The notes under the pieces were generated by a model. That model worked only from the letters and a program-made list of their open reading frames with translations, searched no databases and had not been told where the DNA came from. A program made the position numbers and the translations under genes. From Massilia sp. TS11 (lineage in GTDB: Bacteria; Pseudomonadota; Gammaproteobacteria; Burkholderiales; Burkholderiaceae_D), in the NCBI RefSeq assembly GCF_022012445.1, contig NZ_JAKLTS010000012.1, positions 1 to 64,000 of the forward strand: 64,000 bases of DNA. Reading direction: 5' to 3'. Shown here in pieces: positions 52,484 through 64,000 of this stretch (its first letter is position 1; each line of letters starts with the position of its first letter).

Positions 52484-53422
52484 ATGGCCGGCCTGCCCCA
52501 ACATCTCGACCTGCACCTGATCCGGATTCTCTACCTGCTGCTCGTGGAGAAGAATGTCTCGCGGGTGGCGCTCAAGCTGAACCAGCCGCAGCCTTCGATT
52601 TCGGCCTCGCTGCGCAAGCTGCGCGAGCTGACCGGCGACCCGATCCTGGTGCGCGGCGCGCGCGGCATGGTCGCCACCCAGCATGGCGAGAGCCTGCTCA
52701 AGCCGGCCAAGCGCATCCTCGACGAGGCCGAGAGCCTGTTCATCCGCAAGGCGCCGTTTGTGCCGCAGGAAGAAGCACGCACCTTCCACATTGCCGCGCC
52801 CGACTATCTGGACAGCCAATTTCTGCCGAATGTGGTGGCCGGCCTGCGGCGCGGCTCGCCCAATTCGCGCGTGCTCATCCATTCGCTCGGGGCCGGCATG
52901 GACTATATCCGCATGCTCGGCGACGGCGACCTCGACCTCGTGATCGCCAACTGGGACGAGCCGCCGCCCCATCTGCACATCTCCAAACTGTTCGAGGACC
53001 CGATCGTCTGTGCGATGCGGGCCGACAGCCCCTACGCCAAGCGCACGCCCGAAGACGCGATGAGCCTGGACGACTACCTGAGCCTGCCCCATGTGGCGCC
53101 TTCGCAGATGGTGCCCGGCTACCAGGGCTTCATCGATGCCTATCTCGAGCGCCAGGGCCTGCAGCGGCGCGTGGCCGTGGAGTCGGCCTACTTCGGCCTG
53201 ATTCCCTATATGCTGACCCAGACCGACCTGGTGCTGACCACGGGCCGCCAGTTCCTGCGCTTTTATGAAAAATCGCTGCCGCTGAAAACCTATAGCGTGC
53301 CGGTGAAATTTCCGCCGATGCGCTTCTACCAGCTCTGGCATGAGCGCGTGCACCAGGCGCCCGAACACAAATGGCTGCGCGACCAGGTGACGGCCGCCGC
53401 CAAGGCGCTCCAGCGCCAATAG
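52484..53422 (+). CDS. LysR-family transcriptional regulator
   Basis: A 312-residue LTTR: N-terminal winged helix (LHLIRILYLLLVEKNVSRVALKLNQPQPSISASLRKLRE) and a periplasmic-binding-like effector domain (about 95-300). It lies between the divergent puuD and the co-directional UraD fusion, so it probably controls both. An AATGG/CCATT dyad with internal ATAT repeats lies at about 52442-52470 in the puuD gap, and another dyad at 53426. Confidence 0.93.
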   Translation: MAGLPQHLDLHLIRILYLLLVEKNVSRVALKLNQPQPSISASLRKLRELTGDPILVRGARGMVATQHGESLLKPAKRILDEAESLFIRKAPFVPQEEARTFHIAAPDYLDSQFLPNVVAGLRRGSPNSRVLIHSLGAGMDYIRMLGDGDLDLVIANWDEPPPHLHISKLFEDPIVCAMRADSPYAKRTPEDAMSLDDYLSLPHVAPSQMVPGYQGFIDAYLERQGLQRRVAVESAYFGLIPYMLTQTDLVLTTGRQFLRFYEKSLPLKTYSVPVKFPPMRFYQLWHERVHQAPEHKWLRDQVTAAAKALQRQ

Positions 53423-53425
53423 GCG

Positions 53426-53443
53426 ATATGCCTGCGCGCATAT
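53426..53443. promoter_or_regulatory. Dyad ATATGC-N6-GCATAT before the UraD fusion
   Basis: A perfect 6-base dyad, 18 bases overall, begins three bases after the LysR stop and ends 39 bases before the fusion gene. The interrupted symmetry fits a LysR-type box. Confidence 0.5.
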
Positions 53444-53481
53444 GTCAGACCCGGCAGCACTGCTTATGATCGGCCCCCATC

Positions 53482-55227
53482 ATGACGACTCTCGCGACCC
53501 TTAATTCCTGCTCCCCGGCCGACTTCGTGGCGGCCCTGCACGGCATCTACGAGCACTCGCCCTGGATCCCGGAACGCGCCGCCGCTGCGCGTCCGTTTGC
53601 CACGCCGGCCGCGCTCAAACTGGCCCTGCAGCGCGTGGTCGAGGCCGCCAGCAGCGAGGAGCAGCTCGGCCTGATCCGCGCCCACCCCGAGCTGGCCGGC
53701 AAGGCCGCCGTGCGCGGCGAGCTGACGGCCGAGTCGACGCAGGAACAGGCGGGCGCGGGCCTGAACCAGTGCAGCGCCGAGGAATACGCGACCCTGCACC
53801 GCCTCAATGCCGAGTACAACATCAAGTTCGGCTTCCCCTTCATCCTGGCCGTCAAGGGTCCGGACGGCCAGGGCCTGAACCGCAGCCAGATCATCGCCAG
53901 CTTCGCGCGCCGCCTGCAGCGCCAGCGCGACGAGGAAATGGCCGAATGCCTGCGCCAGATCCACCGCATTGCCGAGCTGCGCCTGCACGATCTGCTCGGC
54001 CTGCAGCGAGCCTTTGGCGACCGCGTCATGCAGTGGGCCGAGACCCTCGGCGCGCTCAGCGACAGCAGCGAAGGCCTGACCTGCGCCTACATGAGCCCGG
54101 CCCACCGCCAGACGGCCGAGCAGCTGGCCGCCTGGATGCGCGCCGCCGGCATGGACGTGCACATCGACGCCGTTGGCAATGTGGTCGGCCGTTATGCGGG
54201 CAGCGACCCCACGCGCCCTGCCCTGCTGACCGGCTCCCATTACGACACCGTGCGCGATGGCGGCAAATACGATGGCCGCCTGGGCATTCTGCTGCCGATT
54301 GCCGTCGTGGCCGACCTGCATGCGCGCGGCGAGCGCCTGCCGCACTGCCTTGAAGTGATCGCCTTTGCCGAGGAAGAAGGCGTGCGCTTCAAGAGCACCT
54401 TTTTGGGCAGCCATGCCATCACCGGCCGCTTCGACCCGGCCCTGCTCGACCTGTGCGATGCCGAGGGCATCAGCATGCGCAGCGCGCTGACGGACGCCGG
54501 ACACGACCCCGAAGCCATCGGCGCCATCGCCCGCCGGCCCGAGCAGGTGGCTGCCTTTGTCGAGGTCCACATCGAACAGGGCCCGGTCCTGCTCGAGCAG
54601 GGACTGGCCCTGGGCGTGGTCAGCGCCATTGCCGGCAGCGCGCGCTATCTGGTCGCACTCGAGGGTGTAGCCAGCCACGCGGGCACCACGCCGATGCCGA
54701 TGCGGCGCGACGCTGCCGCTGCCGCCGCCGAGATCGTGCTGCTGGTCGAGCAGCGCTGCAGCCAGGCGCCCGCCCTGGTCGGCACCGTGGGCCAGCTGCA
54801 GGTGCCGAATGGCTCGGTCAACGTCATCCCCGGCCACTGCCAGCTCTCGCTCGACATCCGCGCCGCCGACGACGCCGTGCGCGAAGCCGCCGTGGAAGAC
54901 GTGCTCAATGGCATACGCCGCATTTGCGCCAAGCGCCAGATCACCTGGCAGATCACGCCCATCGTCAGCGCGCCGGCCGTGCCCTGCGCCCCGCGCCTGA
55001 TGGACCAGCTCGGCCAAGCCGTCGAGCGCGTCGGCCTGCCGCGCTACGATCTGCTGTCCGGCGCTGGCCACGACGCCATGGCCATGGCCGCGCTGACCGA
55101 CGTGGCCATGCTGTTCGTCCGTTGCGGCAATGGCGGCATCAGCCACAATCCGCTCGAGACGATGACCAACGACGACGCCGAACTGGCCGGCCAGGTGCTG
55201 TTGGATTTTCTGCGCAACTACCGCTAG
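53482..55227 (+). CDS. UraD-allantoate amidohydrolase fusion
   Basis: A two-domain ureide enzyme of 581 residues. Residues about 1-170 are OHCU decarboxylase (UraD): [25 protein letters not shown] and the Arg/Glu-rich end. Residues about 175-581 are an M20 allantoate amidohydrolase: [28 protein letters not shown], and [12 protein letters not shown] near the end. Together they take the urate oxidation product to allantoin and then act on allantoate; the intermediate allantoinase is not in this window. It is downstream of LysR, and its TAG shares the palindrome CTAG with the convergent dehydrogenase stop. Confidence 0.92.
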   Translation: MTTLATLNSCSPADFVAALHGIYEHSPWIPERAAAARPFATPAALKLALQRVVEAASSEEQLGLIRAHPELAGKAAVRGELTAESTQEQAGAGLNQCSAEEYATLHRLNAEYNIKFGFPFILAVKGPDGQGLNRSQIIASFARRLQRQRDEEMAECLRQIHRIAELRLHDLLGLQRAFGDRVMQWAETLGALSDSSEGLTCAYMSPAHRQTAEQLAAWMRAAGMDVHIDAVGNVVGRYAGSDPTRPALLTGSHYDTVRDGGKYDGRLGILLPIAVVADLHARGERLPHCLEVIAFAEEEGVRFKSTFLGSHAITGRFDPALLDLCDAEGISMRSALTDAGHDPEAIGAIARRPEQVAAFVEVHIEQGPVLLEQGLALGVVSAIAGSARYLVALEGVASHAGTTPMPMRRDAAAAAAEIVLLVEQRCSQAPALVGTVGQLQVPNGSVNVIPGHCQLSLDIRAADDAVREAAVEDVLNGIRRICAKRQITWQITPIVSAPAVPCAPRLMDQLGQAVERVGLPRYDLLSGAGHDAMAMAALTDVAMLFVRCGNGGISHNPLETMTNDDAELAGQVLLDFLRNYR

Positions 55228-56390
55228 CTGGCCGTGAGCACGACCTTGCGGCAGTGGTCCTCCTTTCTGTCAAACAGACGGTAGCCATCGGCCGCGCGCT
55301 CGAGCGGCATGCGGTGTGAAATGATCAGGTTGGGCACGAGCTTGCCTTCCATGATGAAGCCGAGCAGCTCGGGCAGAAAACGCTGCACATTGGTCTGCCC
55401 GCCACGGATCGTCAGCGCCTTTTCGAACACATCGCCAAACAGGAAGCCGTGGATGAAACCCGTGTACACGCCCGGCACGCTCATGAAGCCGCCGCGCCGC
55501 ACAGCCGTGATGCATTGGCGCAGGGCCGCGCCGCTGCTGGTTTCCACCTTGAGGTTGGTGAGTACGGTTTCAAGCGTATTGCCCTTGGCCTCGAAACCGA
55601 TGGCGTCGATCACCCCGTCCACCCCGCGCCCATGGGTCTGCTCAAGCAGCACCTCGGCCGGATCGGCATGGTCGAAATTGATCGGCAGCGCGCCGTAGTG
55701 CATGCGCGCGAACTCCAGCCGGTAGGGATGGTGGTCGACGATGAAGATGTGCTCTGCCTCGAGCAGGCGCGCGCAGGCACAGCACAAGAGCCCAACCGGC
55801 CCGGCGCCGAAGATGGCCACGCTGCTACCCTTGGTGACGCCGGCATTGAGCACCGCCTGATAGGCCGTCGGCAAAATATCGGACAAGAACAGCACCTGCT
55901 CGTCATCGAGCCCGGCCGGTATGCGGATGGGCCCGACATTGGCCTTGGGCACGCGCACAAACTGGGCCTGCCCGCCCGGCATGCCGCCATACATGTGGGT
56001 GAAGCCAAACAGCGCCGCCCCCGGCTTGACGTGCTTTTTGGTCGATAACGGCGGCCGCGCATTGGTGTTGGTGGTTTCGCAGGACGAGTACAACTGGAAT
56101 TTGCAGAAGAAGCAGTGGCCGCAGGCGATGACGAAGGGCACCACCACGCGCTCACCGACGCGCAGATTGTGCACCTGGGGCCCAGCCTCGATGACGTGGC
56201 CCATGAACTCGTGCCCGAGGATGTCACCCTCTTTCATGCCGGGCACCTTGCCGCGATACAGGTGCAGGTCCGAGCCGCAGATGGCCGTGGACGTGACCTG
56301 GACGATGATGTCGTCCGGCTCCTGGATGTGCGGGTCGGCGACCGTGTCGACCTGCACCTCGTGACTGCCGTGATAAACAAGGGCCCGCAT
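55224..56390 (-). CDS. Zinc-dependent alcohol dehydrogenase (formaldehyde dehydrogenase-like)
   Basis: A 388-residue medium-chain dehydrogenase. Catalytic zinc residues are in [10 protein letters not shown] and GHEFMGHV, the structural zinc cysteines in [15 protein letters not shown], and the NAD motif is [13 protein letters not shown]. The overall style matches the glutathione-independent formaldehyde dehydrogenase branch. It is not obviously part of the purine or pyrimidine pathway and may act on a small aldehyde or alcohol. It is separated from the ureidopropionase gene by about 100 bases. Confidence 0.88.
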   Translation of the reverse strand: MRALVYHGSHEVQVDTVADPHIQEPDDIIVQVTSTAICGSDLHLYRGKVPGMKEGDILGHEFMGHVIEAGPQVHNLRVGERVVVPFVIACGHCFFCKFQLYSSCETTNTNARPPLSTKKHVKPGAALFGFTHMYGGMPGGQAQFVRVPKANVGPIRIPAGLDDEQVLFLSDILPTAYQAVLNAGVTKGSSVAIFGAGPVGLLCCACARLLEAEHIFIVDHHPYRLEFARMHYGALPINFDHADPAEVLLEQTHGRGVDGVIDAIGFEAKGNTLETVLTNLKVETSSGAALRQCITAVRRGGFMSVPGVYTGFIHGFLFGDVFEKALTIRGGQTNVQRFLPELLGFIMEGKLVPNLIISHRMPLERAADGYRLFDRKEDHCRKVVLTAS

Positions 56391-56487
56391 GCTGCCTCCG
56401 GTGGCGTGATGAACGCCTTCAGAGTAGCAAGCGGGCCCGCGCCGCCCTATCGGAAAAGCCTAGCGTGTGCTGTAGGAGCCGATGCCG

Positions 56488-57726
56488 TCAGTTTGCAATA
56501 CCGGCGCGCTCGAGCATCGCATGCAGCAGTACATTGCAGCCGGCCGTCAGATGCTCCGGCTGGGCATCTTCGATCTCGTTGTGGCTGATGCCGTCCTTGC
56601 AGGGCACAAAGATCATGCCCGAAGGCGCCACCCGCGCCGTGTAGATCGCATCGTGGCCGGCGCCCGAGACCACATCCATCGTCGAATAACAAAGCTTGGC
56701 CGTGGCCTTGCGCACCGCCTCCACGCAATCCGGATGGAAAGGGCAAGGCGGATAGTAGGACACGCGTTCGATGCGGATCGCCAGGCCCGTTTCCTCGGCC
56801 GTGCGGGCGACATAAGCGAGGATTTCCTCATGCATCTTGTTGAGCAGCTCGTCGTTCACATTGCGCAGATCGACGCTGAACTTCACCTCGCCCGGAATCA
56901 CATTGCGACTGTTCGGGAACACCTGCACAAAGCCCACCGTGCCGCGCCCGTAAGGCGGGTACTTATTACCGATCGCCACCACCTCCTGCATGATGCGCGT
57001 GGCCACCTGCAGCGCGTCCTTGCGCAGATGCATCGGGGTCGGACCGGCATGCGCTTCCATGCCGCTGACCACGCAGTCATACCAGGACAGGCCAAGCACG
57101 GCCGGCACCACGCCGATCACTTTGTCGGCGTCTTCCAGCACCGGGCCTTGCTCGATATGGGTCTCGAAGTAGGCGCCGATCGGATGCTGACCCGGTTCGG
57201 CCTCGCCGCAATAGCCGATTGCCTTCAGCTCCTGCTCCACCGTTTTGCCGTCCACATCGCGCGCCGCATAGGCCGTCTCCAGGCTGAAGGCGCCGCAGAA
57301 CACGCCGGACCCCATCATCACCGGCACAAAGCGCGAGCCTTCCTCATTGGTCCAGAAGGCCACTTCCAGCGGCGCGCGCGTGCGGATGCCGTGATCATTC
57401 AGCGTGCGGATCACTTCCAGCCCGGCCAGCACGCCGTAATTGCCATCGAACTTGCCGCCGGTCGGCTGGGTGTCGATGTGGCTGCCCGTGACCACCGGCG
57501 GGAGCGTCGGATCGGTCCCTTCGCGCCGCATGAAGACATTGCCGATCTTGTCGATCTTGATCGACAGGCCGGCCGCACGGCCCCAGCCCACCACCAGATC
57601 GCGTCCCTGGCGGTCCAGCTCCGTCAGGGCCAGACGCTTGACGCCGCCCTTGGGCGTCGCGCCGATTTTCGCCAGCTCCATCAGCGCGTCCCACAGACGC
57701 GCACCATTGACACGCAAATCATCCAT
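56488..57726 (-). CDS. Zn-dependent hydantoinase/carbamoylase family amidase (beta-ureidopropionase-like)
   Basis: A 412-residue M20/AmaB-type enzyme with metal-site segments TGSHIDTQPTGGKFDGNYG, TNEEGSRF and AGHDAIYTARVAPSGM. In this operon, after dihydropyrimidinase, it most likely hydrolyses N-carbamoyl-beta-alanine to beta-alanine, CO2 and ammonia. It is the last gene of the pyrimidine operon, starting 14 bases after hydA with an AAGGAG site. Confidence 0.91.
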   Translation of the reverse strand: MDDLRVNGARLWDALMELAKIGATPKGGVKRLALTELDRQGRDLVVGWGRAAGLSIKIDKIGNVFMRREGTDPTLPPVVTGSHIDTQPTGGKFDGNYGVLAGLEVIRTLNDHGIRTRAPLEVAFWTNEEGSRFVPVMMGSGVFCGAFSLETAYAARDVDGKTVEQELKAIGYCGEAEPGQHPIGAYFETHIEQGPVLEDADKVIGVVPAVLGLSWYDCVVSGMEAHAGPTPMHLRKDALQVATRIMQEVVAIGNKYPPYGRGTVGFVQVFPNSRNVIPGEVKFSVDLRNVNDELLNKMHEEILAYVARTAEETGLAIRIERVSYYPPCPFHPDCVEAVRKATAKLCYSTMDVVSGAGHDAIYTARVAPSGMIFVPCKDGISHNEIEDAQPEHLTAGCNVLLHAMLERAGIAN

Positions 57727-57740
57727 CCTCGTTCTCCTTC

Positions 57741-60622
<2,882 letters not shown>

Positions 60623-60703
60623 GGAGTCTCCTGAAGTAGCGCGGGCGGTGCGGGTCCTCCAACCCGTCCCGCCGCTTCGTTCTGCAAGCAAGAAGCAGGC
60701 CGA

Positions 60704-61975
60704 TCAGCCCCGGCGCGGATTGCGCGGGTCCTGCGTCCAGTTCATGTAGGGCTTCCCGGTCTGCTGCGGCACCATGGTAATGCAACCCTGCACCGGACAG
60801 GTGATTTCGCAGAGATTACAGCCCACGCATTCAGCCTCGTTCACCTGGTAGGTGCGCTCGCCGCTGGCGCTGTCGATCAGCTGGTGGATCGACTGGTGCG
60901 AGGTGTCCTCGCAGGCCACGTAGCAGCGCCCGCACTTGATGCAGCTGTCCTGGTCGATGTTGGCGATGACCTGGTAGTTCATGTCCAGGTATTTCCAGTC
61001 CGTGGTATTCGGCACCGCCTTGCGCGTGAAGTCCGCGATGCTCTTGTAGCCCTTCTCGTCCATCCAGCGCGACAGGCCGTCCTTCATCTCCTCCACGATG
61101 CGGAAGCCATGCAGCATCGCGGCCGTGCACACCTGGACCGAGCCCGCGCCCAGGGCGATGAATTCGGCCGCGTCGCGCCAGTTGGAGATGCCGCCGATGC
61201 CGGAGATCGGCAGGCCGGCCGTGGCCGGGTCGCGCGCGATTTCGGCCACCATGTTCAGCGCAATCGGCTTGACGGCCGAACCGCAATAGCCGCCGTGCGT
61301 GGATTTGCCGCCGACGATGGGATAGGCCGCCATCGCATCCAGATCCAGATGGGTGATCGAGTTGATGGTGTTGATCAGCGAGACCGCGTCGGCGCCGCCC
61401 GCCAGGGCCGCGCGCGCCGGCATGCGCACATCGGTGATATTCGGCGTCAGCTTCACGATCACGGGCAGGCGCGTGTGCTGCTTGCACCAGCGCGTGACCA
61501 TCTCCACGTATTCGGGCACCTGGCCCACGGCCGCGCCCATGCCGCGCTCCGGCATGCCGTGCGGGCAGCCGAAATTGAGCTCGATGCCGTCGGCCCCGGT
61601 GGCTTCCACCAGCGGCAGAATCTCGGCCCAGCGGAACTCCTCGCAGGGCAGCATCAGCGAGACGATCATCGCGCGGTCCGGCCAGTCCTTCTTCACCTGC
61701 GTGATTTCCCTCAGGTTGATCTCGAGCGAACGGTCGGTAATCAGCTCGATGTTATTGAAGCCGAGGACTTCGCGGTTCTTGCCGTAGTGGGCCGAGTAGC
61801 GCGAGGACACGTTCACTGCGGGCGGATCTTCGCCCAGGGTCTTCCAGACCACGCCGCCCCAGCCGGCTTCAAAGGCGCGCACCACGTTGTAGGCCTTGTC
61901 GGTCGGCGGGGCCGAGGCCAGCCAGAAGGGATTGGGCGACTTGATGCCGCAAAATTCAATGCTCAGATCAGCCAT
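60704..61975 (-). CDS. preA: NAD-dependent dihydropyrimidine dehydrogenase subunit PreA
   Basis: Reduces uracil or thymine to the dihydro form as part of the PreTA complex. The 423 residues have an FMN-binding TIM barrel with the catalytic cysteine segment FGCPHGMPERGMG and a C-terminal two-cluster ferredoxin domain (CIKCGRCYVACED and CVGCNLCEITCPVQGC). It overlaps preT by one base (TAATG). Confidence 0.96.
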   Translation of the reverse strand: MADLSIEFCGIKSPNPFWLASAPPTDKAYNVVRAFEAGWGGVVWKTLGEDPPAVNVSSRYSAHYGKNREVLGFNNIELITDRSLEINLREITQVKKDWPDRAMIVSLMLPCEEFRWAEILPLVEATGADGIELNFGCPHGMPERGMGAAVGQVPEYVEMVTRWCKQHTRLPVIVKLTPNITDVRMPARAALAGGADAVSLINTINSITHLDLDAMAAYPIVGGKSTHGGYCGSAVKPIALNMVAEIARDPATAGLPISGIGGISNWRDAAEFIALGAGSVQVCTAAMLHGFRIVEEMKDGLSRWMDEKGYKSIADFTRKAVPNTTDWKYLDMNYQVIANIDQDSCIKCGRCYVACEDTSHQSIHQLIDSASGERTYQVNEAECVGCNLCEITCPVQGCITMVPQQTGKPYMNWTQDPRNPRRG

Positions 61976-63324
61976 TACGCGGCCTCCTTCTTCTGGATAT
62001 CGTGATCGATGGCCGCAGCGGCCAGCTTGCCATGCTGGACCGCCTGCACGGTCAGGTCCTGGCCCGGCGCCACGCAGTCGCCGCCCGCGTACACACCGGC
62101 CACGCTGGTGCGGAACTGCGCATCGACTTCAATCTTGTCGCCGCTGCGCGCCAGCTCGGCCGGCAGCGCGCCCGTGGTCTGGCCGATCGCCTTGAACACC
62201 GCATCGGCCGCGATGTCGAAGCAGTCGCCGGTCAGCGCCAGCTTGCCGCCTTCCATGCGCGTCTTCTCGAAGCGCATGCCGGCCACCTGGCCGCCTTCCA
62301 GCAGCACTTCGCGCGGCGCGGCCCATACATGCATCTGCACCTGATTGGCCTTGGCGATCTCCTGCTCGTGCCAGGTGGCGCCCATATCGGCAAAGCCACG
62401 GCGGTACACGAGATGGACTTCTTCCGCGCCCAGGCGCTTGATCTGCACGGCCATGTCGATGGCCGTGTTACCGGCCCCGATCACAATTGCGCGGCGCGGC
62501 ACGGGCAGGCTGGCCAGGTCCTGCGCCTGGCGCAGCTCGGCGATGTAATCGACCGCCGCCACCAGGCCCGGCGCGTCCTCGCCGGTCAGGCCGAGCGCGC
62601 GGCTGGCGGCCAGGCCCAGGCCGAGGAAGACGGCGTCGTAGGCGGCGCGCAGATCGGACAGGCGCAGGTTCTCGCCCAGCTTCTGGCCGAAGCGGAGCTC
62701 GATCCCGCCGATCTCCAGCAGGAAGGCGACTTCCTGCTGGGCGAAGTCCTCGGTCAGCTTGTATTTGGCGATGCCGTACTCATTCAGGCCGCCGGCTTTT
62801 TCGCGCGCCTCAAAGATCACCACATCGTGGCCCAGCATGGCCAGACGGTGCGCGCAGGCCAGACCAGCCGGCCCGGCGCCGACCACGGCCACCTGCTTGC
62901 CGGTGCGCGGCGCGCGCTGGAACGGGTGCTGCTTGAAGTGGGCATTGTCGAGGGCATAGCGCTGCAGCAGGCCGATTTTCACCGGCTGGCCCTCAGCATC
63001 GTGGTTGCGCACGCATTTATCCTCGCACAGGATCTCGGTCGGGCACACGCGCGCGCAGCTGCCGCCGAGGATGTTCTGCTTGAGGATGCCAGCCGCCGCG
63101 CCCTGGACATTGCCCTCGTGGATATTGCGGATAAAGCTGGCCACGTCGATCTGCGAGGGGCAGATGCGCGTGCACGGCGCGTCGTAGCAGTACAGGCAGC
63201 GCGCGGCTTCGATCGCGGCCTGGCGCGCATTGAGCGGCGGCGCCAGGTCGGTGAACTGCGCGGCCAGTTCGGCCTCGGTGCCGCCGGCCTTGGGCAGGTG
63301 CTTGAGTGAGTCGATCATTGTCAT
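61975..63324 (-). CDS. preT: NAD(P)-dependent dihydropyrimidine dehydrogenase subunit PreT
   Basis: Flavoprotein partner of PreA that takes electrons from NADH. The 449 residues have N-terminal iron-sulfur cysteines (CLYCYDAPCTRICP, CARVCPTEILCEDKC), FAD motif VAVVGAGPAGLACAHRLA and NAD motif IVIGAGNTAIDMA, as in the glutamate-synthase small-subunit-like fold. It is the second gene of the operon after mmsA. Confidence 0.96.
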   Translation of the reverse strand: MTMIDSLKHLPKAGGTEAELAAQFTDLAPPLNARQAAIEAARCLYCYDAPCTRICPSQIDVASFIRNIHEGNVQGAAAGILKQNILGGSCARVCPTEILCEDKCVRNHDAEGQPVKIGLLQRYALDNAHFKQHPFQRAPRTGKQVAVVGAGPAGLACAHRLAMLGHDVVIFEAREKAGGLNEYGIAKYKLTEDFAQQEVAFLLEIGGIELRFGQKLGENLRLSDLRAAYDAVFLGLGLAASRALGLTGEDAPGLVAAVDYIAELRQAQDLASLPVPRRAIVIGAGNTAIDMAVQIKRLGAEEVHLVYRRGFADMGATWHEQEIAKANQVQMHVWAAPREVLLEGGQVAGMRFEKTRMEGGKLALTGDCFDIAADAVFKAIGQTTGALPAELARSGDKIEVDAQFRTSVAGVYAGGDCVAPGQDLTVQAVQHGKLAAAAIDHDIQKKEAA

Positions 63325-63352
63325 CCCTATTCGTGTTCTTGTCGGAGCGCGC

Positions 63353-64000
63353 TTACTTCATCTGCGGGAAGGCGAACTGCACGCCGGCGCTGGCGGTATT
63401 CGGCCAACGCTGCATGACGGCCTTGTGGCGCGTGTAGAAGCGCACGCCCTCGGGGCCATACGCGTGGTGGTCGCCGAACAGGCTGCGCTTCCAGCCGCCG
63501 AAGCTGTTGAAGGCCATCGGCACCGGCAGCGGCACGTTCACGCCCACCATCCCCACCTGAATCTGGCGCACAAACTCGCGCGCGACACCGCCGTCGCGCG
63601 TGAACACGGCCACGCCATTGCCGTACTCGTTCGCATTGATCATCTCGACCGCGCTGGCGATGTCGGGCGCGCGCACCACGCACAGCACCGGCCCGAAGAT
63701 CTCCTCCTTGTAGATGCGCATATCGGTGCGCACATGGTCGAACAGGGTGCCGCCGACGAAGAAGCCGCCTTCGCGTCCGGCCACCTGGTAGTTACGCCCA
63801 TCGACCACCAGGCGCGCGCCCTCGGCCACGCCGGAGCCGATCAGCTCTTCGATGCGTTCCTTGGCGGCGCGCGTGACGATCGGCCCCATTTCGGCTTCGG
63901 GGTCGAGGCCATCGCGCACCTTGAGTGCGGCCGTGCGTTCGGCCACCGCGCCGATCAGCTGGTCGCCGGCATCGCCCACGGCCACCACCACCGAGATCGC
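63353..64000 (-). CDS. mmsA: CoA-acylating methylmalonate-semialdehyde dehydrogenase, C-terminal part
   Basis: The window edge cuts this gene: only about 216 C-terminal residues are present, and the frame continues past 64000. The aldehyde dehydrogenase signatures are [26 protein letters not shown], and [32 protein letters not shown]. In this operon it would convert malonate or methylmalonate semialdehyde, made from beta-alanine or beta-aminoisobutyrate, to acetyl- or propionyl-CoA. It lies upstream of preT with 28 bases between. Confidence 0.93.
   Translation of the reverse strand, partial: AISVVVAVGDAGDQLIGAVAERTAALKVRDGLDPEAEMGPIVTRAAKERIEELIGSGVAEGARLVVDGRNYQVAGREGGFFVGGTLFDHVRTDMRIYKEEIFGPVLCVVRAPDIASAVEMINANEYGNGVAVFTRDGGVAREFVRQIQVGMVGVNVPLPVPMAFNSFGGWKRSLFGDHHAYGPEGVRFYTRHKAVMQRWPNTASAGVQFAFPQMK

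Overview
The window is high-GC, densely packed bacterial chromosome that reads as Betaproteobacteria, order Burkholderiales, most likely family Oxalobacteraceae (Massilia/Telluria/Duganella/Janthinobacterium-like). The assignment is inferred from gene content and order: glnA / DUF4124 / ntrB / ntrC, rplU-rpmA-obgE-proB with ispB divergent, an rsxB gene beside nth without other rsx/rnf genes, polyhydroxyalkanoate (PHA) genes, and a large TonB-dependent receptor. No marker gene allows a genus call. There is no rRNA, CRISPR array, prophage or insertion sequence; one tRNA (Pro, CGG) is present.

Layout. 0-10.3 kb: TonB-dependent receptor, FAD oxidoreductase, a nitrilase/MAPEG/VOC cluster, corA, and a secreted pullulanase whose lipoprotein leader is cut off by an in-frame amber codon. 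10.3-15.7 kb: nitrogen control (ntrC, ntrB, a DUF4124 protein, glnA), with a recognisable sigma-54 promoter and two NtrC sites upstream of glnA, then a rhodanese. 15.7-24.2 kb: a membrane-anchored TAXI-type binding protein, an unusual class A penicillin-binding-like protein, a tightly overlapping four-gene operon (beta-propeller, NodB-like deacetylase, di-iron hydroxylase, EI24 membrane protein) and an FKBP. 24.3-29.6 kb: WS/DGAT acyltransferase, acyl-CoA-binding protein, PHA-system protein, an ion transporter, and a metallopeptidase translationally coupled to an emfourin-like inhibitor. 29.7-34 kb: fdxA, a ferredoxin-NADP reductase-like flavoprotein, phaZ, rsxB, nth. 34-37.4 kb: modA-modB-modC-modE with a ModE-like operator. 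37.4-42 kb: proB, a small membrane protein, obgE, rpmA, rplU, ispB and tRNA-Pro. 42-49.8 kb: a BLUF photoreceptor, a solute-binding protein, a hybrid kinase/response regulator pair next to a secreted cysteine-peptidase-like protein and a lipoprotein, and an S9 peptidase. 49.9-64 kb: nucleobase catabolism, with an M20 peptidase, urate hydroxylase PuuD, a LysR regulator and a UraD-allantoate amidohydrolase fusion, then a dehydrogenase and a six-gene reductive pyrimidine pathway (mmsA, preT, preA, NCS1 permease, hydA, ureidopropionase-like).

Nitrogen is the main theme: NtrBC/GlnA sense and assimilate ammonia, while the right end releases ammonia and carbon from urate, ureides, uracil and thymine. 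Carbon storage is a second theme (PHA depolymerase, PHA-system protein, wax ester/triglyceride synthase, ACBP).

Three long hairpin elements of one family sit exactly at convergent gene ends (10225-10323, 26113-26201, 49837-49923). A second palindromic type lies at a fourth convergent junction (24200-24287). The best candidates for less-described biology are the cytoplasmic metallopeptidase/emfourin-like pair, the hairpin family, the amber-interrupted pullulanase and the 20-24 kb envelope operon.
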